Part shown: positions 27,011-36,545 of the stretch, one piece after another | How the letters are laid out: each line of letters starts with the position of its first letter | Numbering within the stretch: the first letter of the stretch is position 1 | Assembly: GCF_014750685.1 (NCBI RefSeq) | Contig: NZ_JAAXGE010000001.1 | Location: 620,001 to 684,000, forward strand | Source of the DNA: Bacteroides sp. GM023 | Lineage (GTDB): Bacteria; Bacteroidota; Bacteroidia; Bacteroidales; Bacteroidaceae | DNA: 64,000 nt | Direction: 5' to 3' | The notes under the pieces: model-generated | Told to the model about the DNA's origin: nothing | The model's database searches: none | The model's input: the letters and a program-made list of their open reading frames with translations, nothing else | Made by a program: the position numbers and the translations under genes

Positions 27011-27832
27011 ATGGAAGATGAACATTTCATAAACTATTCCAATATCTTTCTTAATATGAAAGTGACGGAGAATACCATATGCGATTATGGAGTAATGGAA
27101 CATTGTTTGCTGTATGTTTATTCGGGTAAGGTAGAGTTTGAGGAAGCCAACCACTCTGTTACGATTTGTGCAGGAGAATGCGCTTTTATCCGCAAAGGAC
27201 ATCGCATAAAGATGATTAAATATAGTGATAAGGACACTCATATCTATCAGTCTATTCTTTTAAGATTTTCTCGCAAATTCCTGTTAGAATACTATCGTAG
27301 TCATGGCAGGGAGAAATTTTTGGAAACAACCAAGCGGAGCAAGGTGAGTATTTTGAAAATACCACCTCTTCCTGCTGTCACAAGTTTATTTGAATCCATA
27401 TTTCCTTATTATGAATCTTCTGTTGCCCCCGATGAAGAATGGATGGATATGAAATTGAAAGAAGGGTTGTATATCGTACTTAAGTCCGATGCAAAAGTCT
27501 ATGCTTCACTGTTCGATTTTGCCGAACCATGGAAGATTGATTTATTAGGCTTTATGGAAGAAAACTATATGTACGACCTTTCTATTGAGGAATTAGCATC
27601 CTATACAGGGCGGAGCTTGACCGGATTTAAGAATGATTTTCGGAAAGTGAGCGAACTGACTCCACAAAAATGGATTATCAAGCGAAGGTTGGAAGCTGCG
27701 CATGAGTTGATAATGAACCGGAATTGCAAGGTTAGTGAAGCGATGCTGAATGTCGGTTTTAAAAATCTGTCACACTTTTCAAGAATATATAAAGAGGTTT
27801 ATGGAGTAGCGCCTAGTTATAATAATGTATAG
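27011..27832 (+). CDS. AraC-family transcriptional regulator
   Basis: This 273-residue regulator has a beta-rich N-terminal half (CLLYVYSGKVEFEEANHSV, CAGECAFIRKGHRIKM) and a C-terminal double HTH: LSIEELASYTGRSLTGFKNDF and VSEAMLNVGFKNLSHFSRIYKEVYG. It resembles the ExsA-type AraC subgroup common beside Bacteroides oxidoreductases. It lies between the aldo/keto reductase and the lipoprotein gene, whose promoter carries a GTAATT operator. It is thus the second candidate regulator for those sites. Confidence 0.9.
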   Translation: MEDEHFINYSNIFLNMKVTENTICDYGVMEHCLLYVYSGKVEFEEANHSVTICAGECAFIRKGHRIKMIKYSDKDTHIYQSILLRFSRKFLLEYYRSHGREKFLETTKRSKVSILKIPPLPAVTSLFESIFPYYESSVAPDEEWMDMKLKEGLYIVLKSDAKVYASLFDFAEPWKIDLLGFMEENYMYDLSIEELASYTGRSLTGFKNDFRKVSELTPQKWIIKRRLEAAHELIMNRNCKVSEAMLNVGFKNLSHFSRIYKEVYGVAPSYNNV

Positions 27833-27857
27833 ATATAGGGCTGACTTTATTTAAACT

Positions 27858-27921
27858 GTAATTGAGGTTATCATACCCGTAATTTGTCTACAAGAACTTT
27901 GCTCCCTTTTATCGAACTTTG
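27858..27921 (+). promoter_or_regulatory. GTAATT tandem operator and promoter of lipoprotein gene
   Basis: Half-sites start at 27858 and 27879 (21 bp apart), followed by GTCTAC after the second. A GAACTTTG -7-like box ends at 27921, 42 bp after the second half-site begins. Confidence 0.75.
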
Positions 27922-27950
27922 CAGTGTACAAATAAATAATAAATTATAGT

Positions 27951-28475
27951 ATGGAATATGCAATGTTAAACAATGGAGTGAAGCGGTTCTCTATGTGCTT
28001 TTTTACCATTTTATTAGCCGTTATTTGGATGGCATGTAGCGAACATCCCGATAGTATGGGAAACCCGGAAACAGGTGGAGGAACGGAGATTAATAATGGA
28101 AATGAAGAACCCAATAAAGAAAGTATGAAAATTAAAATTACAGTAGGACAGCGTGTGGTGACTGCAACCATGGCTGATAATGCAGCAGCACAGGATTTTG
28201 TTTCCCGTTTGCCGCTTGAAGTGAAACTTGACGATTATAATAATACCGAGAAGATATTTTATCCTTCTCCTAAATTAACAATAGAGGGAGTGAAACGTGG
28301 ATGTACGCCTTCCCCCGGTGACATTACTATTTATGCGCCTTGGGGAAATGTGGCTATATTCTATAAAAGTTGGTCGCAAAGTAATGATTTGATTCTGATA
28401 GGTCGTATTGACGGTGACGGAATCGAGGCATTGAGCGTATCGGGGACTGTAACGGTCAAATTTGAAAAGGAATAG
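27951..28475 (+). CDS. Lipoprotein with cyclophilin-like domain
   Basis: This 174-residue protein has a lipoprotein signal (FFTILLAVIWMAC, lipid Cys near residue 27) and a Gly/Asn-rich linker. A compact beta-barrel domain from about residue 60 to the end reads IKITVGQRVVTATMADNAAAQDFVSRLP ... YAPWGNVAIFYKSW, which matches the cyclophilin-like (Cyclophil_like, DUF-type) family. Such domains often occur beside flavodoxins and aldo/keto reductases, as here. Peptidyl-prolyl isomerase activity has not been established for the family. An alternative start at 27963 (MLNNG) is possible. Confidence 0.82.
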   Translation: MEYAMLNNGVKRFSMCFFTILLAVIWMACSEHPDSMGNPETGGGTEINNGNEEPNKESMKIKITVGQRVVTATMADNAAAQDFVSRLPLEVKLDDYNNTEKIFYPSPKLTIEGVKRGCTPSPGDITIYAPWGNVAIFYKSWSQSNDLILIGRIDGDGIEALSVSGTVTVKFEKE

Positions 28476-28553
28476 AAGATGTCCTTCTTTCCTATTAGTA
28501 GAAATGTTCCTTAGCATACCGACTGTGAGCCTACTGTGCTCTTGAAAGGAGTT

Positions 28554-28590
28554 AGCCATCATTATATTGTATTTAATGATGGCTCTTTAA
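28554..28590 (+). terminator. Likely terminator after cyclophilin-like lipoprotein
   Basis: 11-bp arms AGCCATCATTA and TAATGATGGCT are followed by CTTTAATAT. It lies 80 bp after the stop codon. Confidence 0.55.
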
Positions 28591-28616
28591 TATAGTATTT
28601 TCTTCATTGCCTAATG

Positions 28617-28692
28617 AGTTTTCGTTCAACAACTGTTGAACGAACGCTCTACATATGTTGAACTATCGTTCGACAACTGTTGAACGAAAACT
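28617..28692. repeat. Intergenic palindromic word cluster (GTTCAAC/GTTGAAC type)
   Basis: Two palindromes, 28623-28642 (CGTTCAACA-AC-TGTTGAACG, perfect 9-bp arms around AC) and 28667-28686 (one mismatch), flank a further GTTGAAC word. The outer ends AGTTTTCG and CGAAAACT also pair, so the whole element is an inverted repeat. Confidence 0.8.
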
Positions 28693-28806
28693 AACTTGCT
28701 ACTTGGAGGAATAATATAAGTAAGAGAGAGAATTAAGAATTGCATAGCGTTGGCTTATTGTATGCAACAGCATTGTTTAGCTCATTTCTTGCCGTTTTTA
28801 TAACCA

Positions 28807-28870
28807 GTAATTGGGGTTATCATACCCGTAATTCGTCTACAATGGTTTTGCTCTATTCTCCCGATCTTTG
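28807..28870 (+). promoter_or_regulatory. GTAATT tandem operator and promoter of flavodoxin-MFS operon
   Basis: Half-sites at 28807 and 28828 are 21 bp apart. The intervening sequence and the trailing GTCTACAA are almost identical to the site at 27858. A GATCTTTG -7-like box ends at 28870, again 42 bp from the second half-site. Confidence 0.78.
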
Positions 28871-28919
28871 TCATGTCGAATAAATCCAACATAAAGAGGA
28901 CATTAATAATATAAAGAAT

Positions 28920-29615
28920 ATGGATAGAAAACATTTTCTGAAAAGCGCACTGTTGACGACCGGTAGCTTATTATTAGGTAGCGCGGCTATCTATCGGTAC
29001 TTGGGCGATAGGGGAACGACAGATACTCCGCTTCCTCAAGCAATAGATAAAATACAGGATGGAAATATGAAAAAAGTACTTGTAGTGATGAGCGCAGGAA
29101 CAAAGTGCGGTAATACAGACAGACTGACCGATGCTTATATTAAAGGATTGGTGGAACGGGGACATTCCGTTACAAAAGTCTATCTAGGCAGTATGCGGAT
29201 AGAAGGATGCAGAGGATGTGGAGTGTGTCAACGTTTGGCTCATCAGTGTGCAATCAAGGATGGTATGCAGGATATATACCCTTTGTTTGCGGAATGTGAT
29301 ACGATAGTGATGGCTTCTCCTTTGTACTTTTGGACGATAACCTCGCGTTTGAAATCTTTCATTGAAAGACTTTACGCCATCTCTACCGATGACAAATATC
29401 CTAAAAAAGATGCTGTGTTACTTATGACAGCCGGCGATGACGAGGATGCAACCTTTGAACAGCCTGTGCGATATTTCCGGCTTCTCAATCAGGCATTGGG
29501 CTGGAATGAAGCAGGAGTATATTGTGCCGGTGATTGTACCGGATGCGAAAAACTGGCACGGGAGATTGGTAAAGAACATCTTGAAAATGCGTATAAGATG
29601 GGATTGGCATTATAA
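28920..29615 (+). CDS. Flavodoxin-family NAD(P)H-dependent oxidoreductase with N-terminal signal
   Basis: This 231-residue protein begins with a hydrophobic signal or anchor (KHFLKSALLTTGSLLLGSAA), reminiscent of a Tat signal but without the twin Arg. The flavodoxin domain starts near residue 50 (KKVLVVMSAGTKCGNTDRL). A CRGCGVCQRLAHQC motif near 98-111 resembles that of the protein encoded at 15164. ASPLYFWTITSRLKSF is the flavin-adjacent stretch, and a late CAGDCTGCEKL adds cysteines. An internal Met at about residue 50 could produce a cytoplasmic form. MFS gene 15 bp downstream, same operon. Confidence 0.85.
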   Translation: MDRKHFLKSALLTTGSLLLGSAAIYRYLGDRGTTDTPLPQAIDKIQDGNMKKVLVVMSAGTKCGNTDRLTDAYIKGLVERGHSVTKVYLGSMRIEGCRGCGVCQRLAHQCAIKDGMQDIYPLFAECDTIVMASPLYFWTITSRLKSFIERLYAISTDDKYPKKDAVLLMTAGDDEDATFEQPVRYFRLLNQALGWNEAGVYCAGDCTGCEKLAREIGKEHLENAYKMGLAL

Positions 29616-29629
29616 ACTGTATAGCAATT

Positions 29630-30841
29630 ATGGAACAAAAGAATAAATTAAAACTCAATTCGGGCGGTTTGCTCGTATTTATCCTTACGGTCGGTGTATT
29701 CGGAATTATCAATACGGAAATGGGAGTGATTGGAATATTACCTCTGATAGCCGAAACTTTTCATGTCACTGTTCCCCAAGCGGGATGGACAGTTAGTATA
29801 TTTGCATTGGTGGTAGCTATATCTGCTCCTGTTATGCCGTTGCTGTTTTCGGGAATGAACCGGAAAAAAGTAATGTTGCTGGCATTGGGGGTATTTACGC
29901 TAAGTAATATTATCTCCATGGTGACTTCCAATTTTACCGTATTATTGATTGCCAGGGCGCTTCCGGCCTTTCTTCATCCTGTCTATGTATCTATGGCTTT
30001 CACAGTGGCGGCTACATCCGTCAGCAAGGAGAAAGCTCCGAAAGCGGTGGCAAAAGTCTTTATAGGTGTTTCGGCAGGTATGGTGCTGGGCGTGCCGGTG
30101 ACAAGCTACATAGCGAGTGAAGTTTCGTATTCTATGGGAATGTTGTTCTTCACAGTTGTGAATGCTTTGGTATTCATCGCGACTATCTTTTTAGTACCTT
30201 CCATGCCTGTAAAAGAAAAGTTGTCTTATGGTACACAACTCAATGTGTTGAAAAGAAAAGTTGTTTGGTATTCCATTTTGGCAGTGACGCTTATAAACGG
30301 GGCTTTATTCGGCTTCTTCAGTTATATGTCTGATTATCTTAAGAATGTGACGGGAGTTTCGTATGGTGTCATCAGTACGATGTTGTTGATTTATGGTTTG
30401 GCAAATATCATCGGGAATGTCATAGCCGGAAAGCAACTCGCCACCAATCCGGTGCGCAGCATGATAACAATTCCTTTTGCCTTGCTTGCTTTCTATATCT
30501 GTCTGTTTGTCTTGGGAGAATGGCTTGCAGCGATGGCGGTTATCATTCTGATTTTAGGAATATTGGCGGGATACGGTCAGAATACGATGCAGTATATGAT
30601 AACCGAATCAGCACCCGAAGCACCGGACTTCGCCAACGGATTGTATTTGCTGTCTGCAAATCTTGGAACGACGATTGGAGCAGCTTTCTGCGGAATGTTC
30701 ATCACTCTTTTCGATACACGATATTCTGTTTTCGGCTCGTTGCTGTTCCTGGTGGTAAGTATAGTATTTGTCGTTTTGAGAATCCGTATGATACAGTCGC
30801 GAAAACAGGCTGAAATAGAAGAAAGTATTATCTGTAATTGA
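29630..30841 (+). CDS. MFS transporter (drug:H+ antiporter-1 / sugar efflux type)
   Basis: The 403 residues form twelve predicted transmembrane helices. The N-terminal half has TEMGVIGILPLIAETFHVTVPQAGWTVS, a phrase shared by AraJ/YdhP/SotB-type efflux carriers, and the MNRKKVMLLALGVF loop equivalent to the MFS signature A. Export of a drug, arabinose-like sugar or metabolite is expected. The gene starts 15 bp after the flavodoxin gene. Its last codons contain the first half-site of the operator for the downstream operon. Confidence 0.9.
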   Translation: MEQKNKLKLNSGGLLVFILTVGVFGIINTEMGVIGILPLIAETFHVTVPQAGWTVSIFALVVAISAPVMPLLFSGMNRKKVMLLALGVFTLSNIISMVTSNFTVLLIARALPAFLHPVYVSMAFTVAATSVSKEKAPKAVAKVFIGVSAGMVLGVPVTSYIASEVSYSMGMLFFTVVNALVFIATIFLVPSMPVKEKLSYGTQLNVLKRKVVWYSILAVTLINGALFGFFSYMSDYLKNVTGVSYGVISTMLLIYGLANIIGNVIAGKQLATNPVRSMITIPFALLAFYICLFVLGEWLAAMAVIILILGILAGYGQNTMQYMITESAPEAPDFANGLYLLSANLGTTIGAAFCGMFITLFDTRYSVFGSLLFLVVSIVFVVLRIRMIQSRKQAEIEESIICN

Positions 30842-30897
30842 GGTAGATATACCCGTAATTTATCTACAAAGAAACTCTTTTTTCTACTGTATTTTTG
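30834..30897 (+). promoter_or_regulatory. GTAATT tandem operator and promoter of DUF3737-patB operon
   Basis: Half-sites start at 30834 (inside the end of the MFS gene) and 30855, 21 bp apart. A perfect -7 box TATTTTTG at 30890-30897 ends 42 bp after the second half-site begins. Confidence 0.78.
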
Positions 30898-30942
30898 CAG
30901 TGTAGATAATAGGTAATCAATTAATCAAAAAACAATTAAACA

Positions 30943-31806
30943 ATGGAACAAATTAAAAATACACATTACGAAGGCGAACGTCCTTTGTTCGCTTCTCACG
31001 GCCTTTACCTGGAAGACGTAACGATTCATACTGGTGAATCAGCGCTAAAAGAATGTAGTGATATAGAGGCTGTAAATTGTCGTTTTGAAGGGAAATATCC
31101 TTTTTGGCATAATGATGGTTTTGTAGTCAAAAACTGTCTGTTTACGGAAGGAGCGCGTGCCGCACTTTGGTACTCCAGGAATCTGCAAATGACGGACACA
31201 CTGGTGGAAGCACCGAAAATGTTCCGCGAAATGGATGGAATAAAACTGGAAAACGTACAGTTGCCTAATGCTTTGGAGACGCTATGGTATTGTCGTAATG
31301 TAGAACTGAATAACGTAGAAATAGATAAAGGGGATTACCTCTTTATACATGGCGGTAATATCAAGATTCAAAACTTTGCAATGAAAGGCAACTACTCTTT
31401 CCAATACTGCATGAATGTGGAGATTCGCAATGCCGAAATACATTCAAAAGATGCTTTTTGGAATACGGAGAATGTGACAGTTTACGATTCCATACTCGAT
31501 GGAGAATATTTGGGTTGGCACTCAAGGAATCTGCGCCTGGTGAATTGTAAGATTTCGGGTACTCAGCCACTTTGCTATGCACACGACCTGGTGATGGAGA
31601 ATTGCACGATGGCGGATGATGCTGACCTTGCTTTCGAGCATAGCAGCGTACAGGCGACTATTAATAGCCCTGTCCATAGTGTGAAAAACCCACGTACGGG
31701 AAGTATCACCGCTAATAGTTACGGAACCATTATCCTGGATGAAAACATCAAAGCCCCGGGAAACTGCGAACTGAAACTTTGGGATGATCTGACCTGTTTT
31801 GATTGA
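30943..31806 (+). CDS. DUF3737-family right-handed beta-helix protein
   Basis: The 287 residues consist of short repeats such as LEDVTIHTG, IEAVNCRFEG, FVVKNCLFTEG, VELNNVEID, VTVYDSILDG and LRLVNCKISG. Each is a coil of a pectin-lyase-like beta helix, and the whole matches the DUF3737 family. No signal peptide is seen, so it is cytoplasmic. The family has no proven activity. It is separated by 3 bp from the PatB-type lyase gene and shares its promoter. Confidence 0.88.
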   Translation: MEQIKNTHYEGERPLFASHGLYLEDVTIHTGESALKECSDIEAVNCRFEGKYPFWHNDGFVVKNCLFTEGARAALWYSRNLQMTDTLVEAPKMFREMDGIKLENVQLPNALETLWYCRNVELNNVEIDKGDYLFIHGGNIKIQNFAMKGNYSFQYCMNVEIRNAEIHSKDAFWNTENVTVYDSILDGEYLGWHSRNLRLVNCKISGTQPLCYAHDLVMENCTMADDADLAFEHSSVQATINSPVHSVKNPRTGSITANSYGTIILDENIKAPGNCELKLWDDLTCFD

Positions 31807-31809
31807 AAT

Positions 31810-32967
31810 ATGAAGTATAATTTCGATGAAATTATTCCACGCAGAGGGACGAATTCTTATAAATGGGATTCATCCGACGATGCGGATGTCTTGCCGATGT
31901 GGGTAGCTGATATGGATTTCCGTACAGCTCCCCCTGTCGTGGAAGCATTGAAGAAACGGGTGGAACATGGTATTTTCGGATATGTGCGTGTGCCGGATGC
32001 TTATTTTGAAGCGGTGACGGGTTGGTTTGCAAGGCGTCATGCCTGGCCGATAGCTAAGGAATGGATTATATATACTACCGGAGTTGTCCCGGCATTGTCT
32101 GCTGTTATTAAAGCACTGACGATACCCGGTGATAAAGTGATAGTGCAGACACCGGTGTATAACTGCTTTTTCTCATCTATCCGTAATAATGGATGCGAAA
32201 TGGTTGCGAATCCACTGCTTTACAGGAATGGAACCTATCAGATTGACTTTGCAGACCTGGAACTAAAAGCCGCTGACCCTCAAGTCAAAGTCCTGTTATT
32301 ATGCAATCCTCATAATCCCGCCGGCAGAGTATGGACGAAACAGGAACTAACCCGTATAGGTGAAATCTGTATTCGCAATGATGTATGGATAGTTGCGGAT
32401 GAGATTCATTGCGAGCTGGTTTTCCCCGGACATAATTATATTCCTTTTGCTTCTATTTCGGAAGAATTTCTAATACATTCTGTAACTTGTACTTCACCCA
32501 GTAAGGCATTCAACCTGGCAGGGCTGCAAATAGCCAATATTATTTCCGCCGACATGGATATACGGTTGAAGATAGACAAAGCCATTAATATAAATGAGGT
32601 TTGTGATGTGAATCCTTTTGGTGTGGAAGCCTTGATAGCTGCTTACAACGATGGAGAGGAATGGCTTGAAGAACTGAAACACTATCTGTTTGCCAACTAT
32701 AACTACTTGCGAGCCTATTTTGATGAATATCTTTCGAAATTCCCGGTAATGGCATTGGAAGGTACTTATTTGGTATGGGTGGATTGTTCTGCCCTGAAAC
32801 AGTCTTCGGAGGAAATAGTAAAAACATTATTGGAGAAAGAAAAACTTAGGGTGAATGGGGGGAGCCTGTATGGAGACGCAGGAGAAGGATTTATACGTAT
32901 TAATATTGCGTGCCCCCGCCAACGATTGATGGATGGATTGGAAAGATTGAGGCGGACGTGGAAATAA
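31810..32967 (+). CDS. MalY/PatB-type pyridoxal-phosphate C-S lyase
   Basis: This is a fold-type I aminotransferase-like enzyme of 385 residues, likely a cystathionine beta-lyase or related C-S lyase. The PLP Schiff-base lysine is Lys232 in [11 protein letters not shown]. Asp197 in VADEIHCEL contacts the pyridine nitrogen, and [11 protein letters not shown] holds the substrate-binding Asn. The N-terminus [17 protein letters not shown] is diagnostic for PatB. It is translated just after DUF3737 (3-bp gap). A pleiotropic regulatory role, as for E. coli MalY, cannot be excluded. Confidence 0.92.
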   Translation: MKYNFDEIIPRRGTNSYKWDSSDDADVLPMWVADMDFRTAPPVVEALKKRVEHGIFGYVRVPDAYFEAVTGWFARRHAWPIAKEWIIYTTGVVPALSAVIKALTIPGDKVIVQTPVYNCFFSSIRNNGCEMVANPLLYRNGTYQIDFADLELKAADPQVKVLLLCNPHNPAGRVWTKQELTRIGEICIRNDVWIVADEIHCELVFPGHNYIPFASISEEFLIHSVTCTSPSKAFNLAGLQIANIISADMDIRLKIDKAININEVCDVNPFGVEALIAAYNDGEEWLEELKHYLFANYNYLRAYFDEYLSKFPVMALEGTYLVWVDCSALKQSSEEIVKTLLEKEKLRVNGGSLYGDAGEGFIRINIACPRQRLMDGLERLRRTWK

Positions 32968-33033
32968 AATAATTGTCAATATATTGAGAGTCCCCCTCCT
33001 CACTCCCCGTGAAAACTAATTAAAAGAAGCAAT

Positions 33034-33957
33034 ATGGAAAGTCTGAAGCATCCGAATGGGAATATAATAGGTGTCATCATCGCTTATTTCCTTATTTACG
33101 TAGTTTGGGGTTCTACCTATTTTTTTATAGGTGTAGCCTTGAAAGACTTTTCACCTTTTCTGCTCGGAGCATTGCGGTTCACTGCTGCCGGACTGATACT
33201 TCTTGGAATATGTTATTTGCGGGGAGAACAGATATTTAAGAAAAGCCTGATTAAACATTCTGCTGTCAGTGGTATAGTACTGTTGTTTGTAGACATGGCT
33301 GTGGTAATGTTGGCGCAGCGTTATCTCACCAGTAGCCTTGTAGCTATTATCGCTTCTTCTACGGCTCTTTGGATTCTGCTGTTGGATGCCCCGATGTGGA
33401 GAATGAATTTTCGCAATCCTTTCACGATAGTAGGGGGGATAATTGGTTTCGGGGGAGTTGTAATGCTTTATGTAGAGCAGCTTAACTCAGAACGGTTGCA
33501 GCCACATAGTGAATATGGTATTTTACTTCTTATTTTCGGATGCGTGTCCTGGGCATTGGGAACGTTGTATGCCAAATACCGTTCTTCCCGTGAGGAAGAA
33601 GTCAATGCCTTTGCCGGTTCTGCCTGGCAGATGCTTTTTGCCAGTGGAGCGTTTTGGATTTGTTCTGTTGTGAACGGTGATGTCCTGGAAGTTCATTGGG
33701 CAGGGATTTCAACTACAAGCTGGTTGTCATTGGCTTACCTGATTTCTTTTGGCTCTTTATTGGCGTATTCGGCTTATGTTTGGTTACTAAAAGTACGTCC
33801 GGCCGCAGAGGTAGGAACACATGCTTATGTCAACCCTGTTATTGCTGTTCTTTTAGGAGTGTTCCTGGGTGGTGAATATGTTACTTTCATTCAGATAGCC
33901 GGTTTATTGGTGATTTTGTTGGGAGTAATGCTGATAAATAGAAAACGCAAAGCCTGA
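33034..33957 (+). CDS. EamA-family (DMT superfamily) transporter
   Basis: This 307-residue protein has ten predicted transmembrane helices in two EamA repeats. The first opens with YFLIYVVWGSTYFFIGVALKDFSPF, and the second contains GSLLAYSAYVWLLKVRPAAEVGTHAYVNPVIAVLLG, both characteristic of YedA/RhaT-like exporters. It probably exports amino acids or other metabolites. It stands 66 bp after the patB-like gene and may be read from the same operon or its own promoter. Confidence 0.9.
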   Translation: MESLKHPNGNIIGVIIAYFLIYVVWGSTYFFIGVALKDFSPFLLGALRFTAAGLILLGICYLRGEQIFKKSLIKHSAVSGIVLLFVDMAVVMLAQRYLTSSLVAIIASSTALWILLLDAPMWRMNFRNPFTIVGGIIGFGGVVMLYVEQLNSERLQPHSEYGILLLIFGCVSWALGTLYAKYRSSREEEVNAFAGSAWQMLFASGAFWICSVVNGDVLEVHWAGISTTSWLSLAYLISFGSLLAYSAYVWLLKVRPAAEVGTHAYVNPVIAVLLGVFLGGEYVTFIQIAGLLVILLGVMLINRKRKA

Positions 33958-34011
33958 TGAGTAGAATATAGTATATTTTATCAGTTGAGAATACCCAATC
34001 GTATAATTCCT

Positions 34012-34019
34012 TATATTTG
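34012..34019 (+). promoter_or_regulatory. -7 promoter box of AraC gene at 34061
   Basis: TATATTTG fits the TAnnTTTG consensus exactly and is 41 bp before the start codon. Confidence 0.55.
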
Positions 34020-34060
34020 CGTTACGATAAAAAAATGTAGTTTCCATCAAAACGATTGCC

Positions 34061-34966
34061 ATGACTGAAAGTATTTTCCAATTCTATAAAAGAATACAGC
34101 GTAATGATTCTGCTCTGAATGTCGTTTGTTCCAAAGAAAAAGAATGTTTTGATATATTTTCCCGGCAATGTCATTTCGGGAAAGTTCAATTCAGCTATCG
34201 TGATTTTTATAAAGTGACTTTAATTATAGGAAAAGGAAAGTTGTACTATGCTGATAAGTGGATTTTGGTTGACCGTCCGGCTCTGTTATTCTCGAATCCT
34301 CTGATTCCTTATGCTTGGGAATCTATCAGTGAAGAACAGAAAGGAATGTTTTGCATCTTTAACGAGCAGTTTATACGAGCCGAAGAGAAGAATGATTCAC
34401 TGGCAGATACTCCTTTATTCAAGCTTACTGGCGATAAAGTGTTTTTCCCGGACGAGGTTCAGTTAAGTAAAATACAAAGCATATATACTCAAATGCAGGA
34501 AGAGATGCGGACTGATTACAGGTATAAGTCTGATATATTACATTGCTATCTCCACCTTTTAGTGCATACGGCAATGAGGATGCAGCACTCTAACCGGTAT
34601 GAATCGCATCCGAATGCTGCGCAACGTATTGTAGAACTGTTTTTAGAATTATTGGAGAGACAATTTCCGATTGACTATCCACATGCTACTCTGACTTTAC
34701 GTACACCTGCCGACTATGCGAACCGTCTATCTGTACACGTTAACCATTTGAATAAAGTAATCAAAGAGGTAACTGGCAGAACTACCACTGAATGGATTGC
34801 CGAAAGACTTATCAAAGAATGTAGCCAATATCTGTTGCACAGTAACTTGTCTGTTTCGGAAATAGCTTTTAGTCTGGGATTTGAAACCGTTTCATATTTC
34901 AGCAAGTTCTATCGAAAACATACAGGGAAGTCACCGACTGATGTCAGAAAATCGACAACTATTTGA
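34061..34966 (+). CDS. AraC-family transcriptional regulator
   Basis: This 301-residue regulator has an N-terminal sensing domain (about 25-170; VTLIIGKGKLYYADKWILV) and a C-terminal double HTH (about 205-298): PADYANRLSVHVNHLNKVI and VSEIAFSLGFETVSYFSKFYRKHTGKSP. The downstream aldo/keto reductase promoter contains an 11-bp direct repeat with 21-bp periodicity, a typical AraC site, so that gene is the likely target. Effector unknown. Confidence 0.9.
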   Translation: MTESIFQFYKRIQRNDSALNVVCSKEKECFDIFSRQCHFGKVQFSYRDFYKVTLIIGKGKLYYADKWILVDRPALLFSNPLIPYAWESISEEQKGMFCIFNEQFIRAEEKNDSLADTPLFKLTGDKVFFPDEVQLSKIQSIYTQMQEEMRTDYRYKSDILHCYLHLLVHTAMRMQHSNRYESHPNAAQRIVELFLELLERQFPIDYPHATLTLRTPADYANRLSVHVNHLNKVIKEVTGRTTTEWIAERLIKECSQYLLHSNLSVSEIAFSLGFETVSYFSKFYRKHTGKSPTDVRKSTTI

Positions 34967-35025
34967 TTTGTACAACTGATGCTTTGATTTGTATCTCTTT
35001 ATCTGCCCTGTTGCGTCTATCTTTG
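34962..35025 (+). promoter_or_regulatory. TTTGATTTGTA direct-repeat operator and promoter of aldo/keto reductase gene
   Basis: The 11-mer TTTGATTTGTA occurs perfectly twice, at 34962 and 34983, 21 bp apart. A perfect -7 box TATCTTTG (35018-35025) ends 42 bp after the second copy begins. The first copy overlaps the end of the AraC gene. Confidence 0.72.
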
Positions 35026-35040
35026 CCCTGACATAAACTT

Positions 35041-36051
35041 ATGAAAATTATGAAGTACAGAAGACTAGGTAAAACGGAGGTACGCCTTTCCGCCATCGGA
35101 TTGGGCTGTATGGGAATGAGCGCAGCTTACGGGATAGCTGATGAAAAAGAGAGTATGGCAACCTTATATCACGCGTTGGAACTCGGAATCAACTTTTGGG
35201 ATACAGCCGATGTGTATGACAATGGTGCCAATGAAAAATTGCTTTCAACAGTACTGGCTGAGAAACGGGAACAAATTTTTATTGCGACAAAGTTTGGCTT
35301 TCGACTGCGCAATAGTCAAGGAAGTGTATTTGGCGGTGGTGAGAGTTATGTTGATGGTTCCCCTGCTTATATCAGGCAGGCAGTAGAAAATAGCCTGAAA
35401 CGATTGAAGATTGAAACCATCGATTTGTATTATGCGCATCGGGTAGACCCGGCAGTTCCTATTGAAGAAACTGTTGGTGCGATGGCCGACCTGGTGAAAG
35501 AAGGGAAAGTCCGCTATTTGGGATTGAGTGAGTGTTCTCCTGAATCCTTGCGAAGAGCCTGTGCCGTGCATCCCATTGTAGCTCTCGAAAGTGAATATTC
35601 TTTGTTGACACGTGACGTAGAAGGAGAAATTCTACCTTTGACAAAAGAATTGGGAGTGACACTCATTCCCTTTTCCCCTTTAGGAAGAGGGCTCGTTACC
35701 AATACGATTCATACAGACTTATTGAAAGATAATGATTATCGCAAACATTTACCTCGTTATAATGGTGAATATTGGGAGAATAATCGGAAGTTAGCGGCCG
35801 AATTTGCAAATCTTGCAGCAGAGAAAAAAAGAACACCCGCCCAACTGGCATTAGCTTGGTTATTGGCACAGGGTGAAAACATTATACCGATTCCCGGAAC
35901 AAAACGAATCAAATATTTAGAAGAAAATGCAGGAGCTGTAGACATCGAGTTATCTCCGGAAGATATGGTAAGTATAGAGCAACTGCTAATAAAATATCCT
36001 AATGTTGGAAATCGGTATAATGAGAATGATTTTAAGTTTGTGAATAAATAG
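35041..36051 (+). CDS. Aldo/keto reductase
   Basis: This 336-residue AKR resembles auxin-induced/YhdN-type reductases. The catalytic residues Asp54, Tyr59, Lys84 and His133 (YYAHRV) are present. The NADPH site near the C-terminus reads [17 protein letters not shown], and NAQ-like [15 protein letters not shown] precedes it. A start three codons later (35050) is possible. It is distinct from the aldo/keto reductase at 25967, whose reactive loop differs. It ends 8 bp from the convergent nrdG gene. Confidence 0.92.
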   Translation: MKIMKYRRLGKTEVRLSAIGLGCMGMSAAYGIADEKESMATLYHALELGINFWDTADVYDNGANEKLLSTVLAEKREQIFIATKFGFRLRNSQGSVFGGGESYVDGSPAYIRQAVENSLKRLKIETIDLYYAHRVDPAVPIEETVGAMADLVKEGKVRYLGLSECSPESLRRACAVHPIVALESEYSLLTRDVEGEILPLTKELGVTLIPFSPLGRGLVTNTIHTDLLKDNDYRKHLPRYNGEYWENNRKLAAEFANLAAEKKRTPAQLALAWLLAQGENIIPIPGTKRIKYLEENAGAVDIELSPEDMVSIEQLLIKYPNVGNRYNENDFKFVNK

Positions 36052-36059
36052 ATACCATA

Positions 36060-36545
36060 TTATGAAATCTTTTCGACCGCGTTAGGAAGAAAACGATAAG
36101 TGATATCTTGCATATTCCCATCAACAATATGATATAAATGCTGATTAGTAGTAGCAGATTTTAATCCACCCAATGATTCTATGTATGGCCCCAGTTTGAT
36201 GTACTGAAAATAGTCTATATTAAAATTATCCGGCAGTTTGGATTTCCCGGAATACCATCCTACTTTTACCTGAATCATGGTTTGCCGATGTAAAAAGCAG
36301 GCTAGCTGTTCTATTTCCGAAGGTGATGCATCGCCACCCATGAAACAAACACAGGTGATAGCCTTTCCGTATTTGTCAAGTAACATGGAAAGGCTCTCTT
36401 CCGTCAATGGCTCTCCAACGTTCTCCATCAGATACGAGCTGTGACACCCTTTACAATGATTGGGACAGTTGGAGAGATTGATGGCGAGAGTTACCTCATC
36501 CGGTATCTCCTGAAAGACAATATCGTAATCAGCGTACTTCAGCAT
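36060..36545 (-). CDS. nrdG: Anaerobic ribonucleotide reductase activating enzyme NrdG
   Basis: NrdG is the radical SAM activase that puts the glycyl radical on NrdD. The 161 residues carry the CX3CX2C cluster motif at Cys27, Cys31 and Cys34 (NCPNHCKGCH), then an aromatic-poor core with CFMGGDASPSEIE. The gene overlaps the 3' end of nrdD by 17 bp, so translation is coupled. Anaerobic deoxyribonucleotide synthesis is essential for a strict anaerobe. Confidence 0.95.
   Translation of the reverse strand: MLKYADYDIVFQEIPDEVTLAINLSNCPNHCKGCHSSYLMENVGEPLTEESLSMLLDKYGKAITCVCFMGGDASPSEIEQLACFLHRQTMIQVKVGWYSGKSKLPDNFNIDYFQYIKLGPYIESLGGLKSATTNQHLYHIVDGNMQDITYRFLPNAVEKIS

Larger units (their letters stand above)
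28476..28919. other. Intergenic region with terminator, palindrome cluster and operator
   Basis: The 444 bp hold no credible gene. They contain a terminator-like hairpin (28554-28590), a palindromic word cluster (28617-28692), and a GTAATT operator with promoter (28807-28870), all listed separately. Confidence 0.7.
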
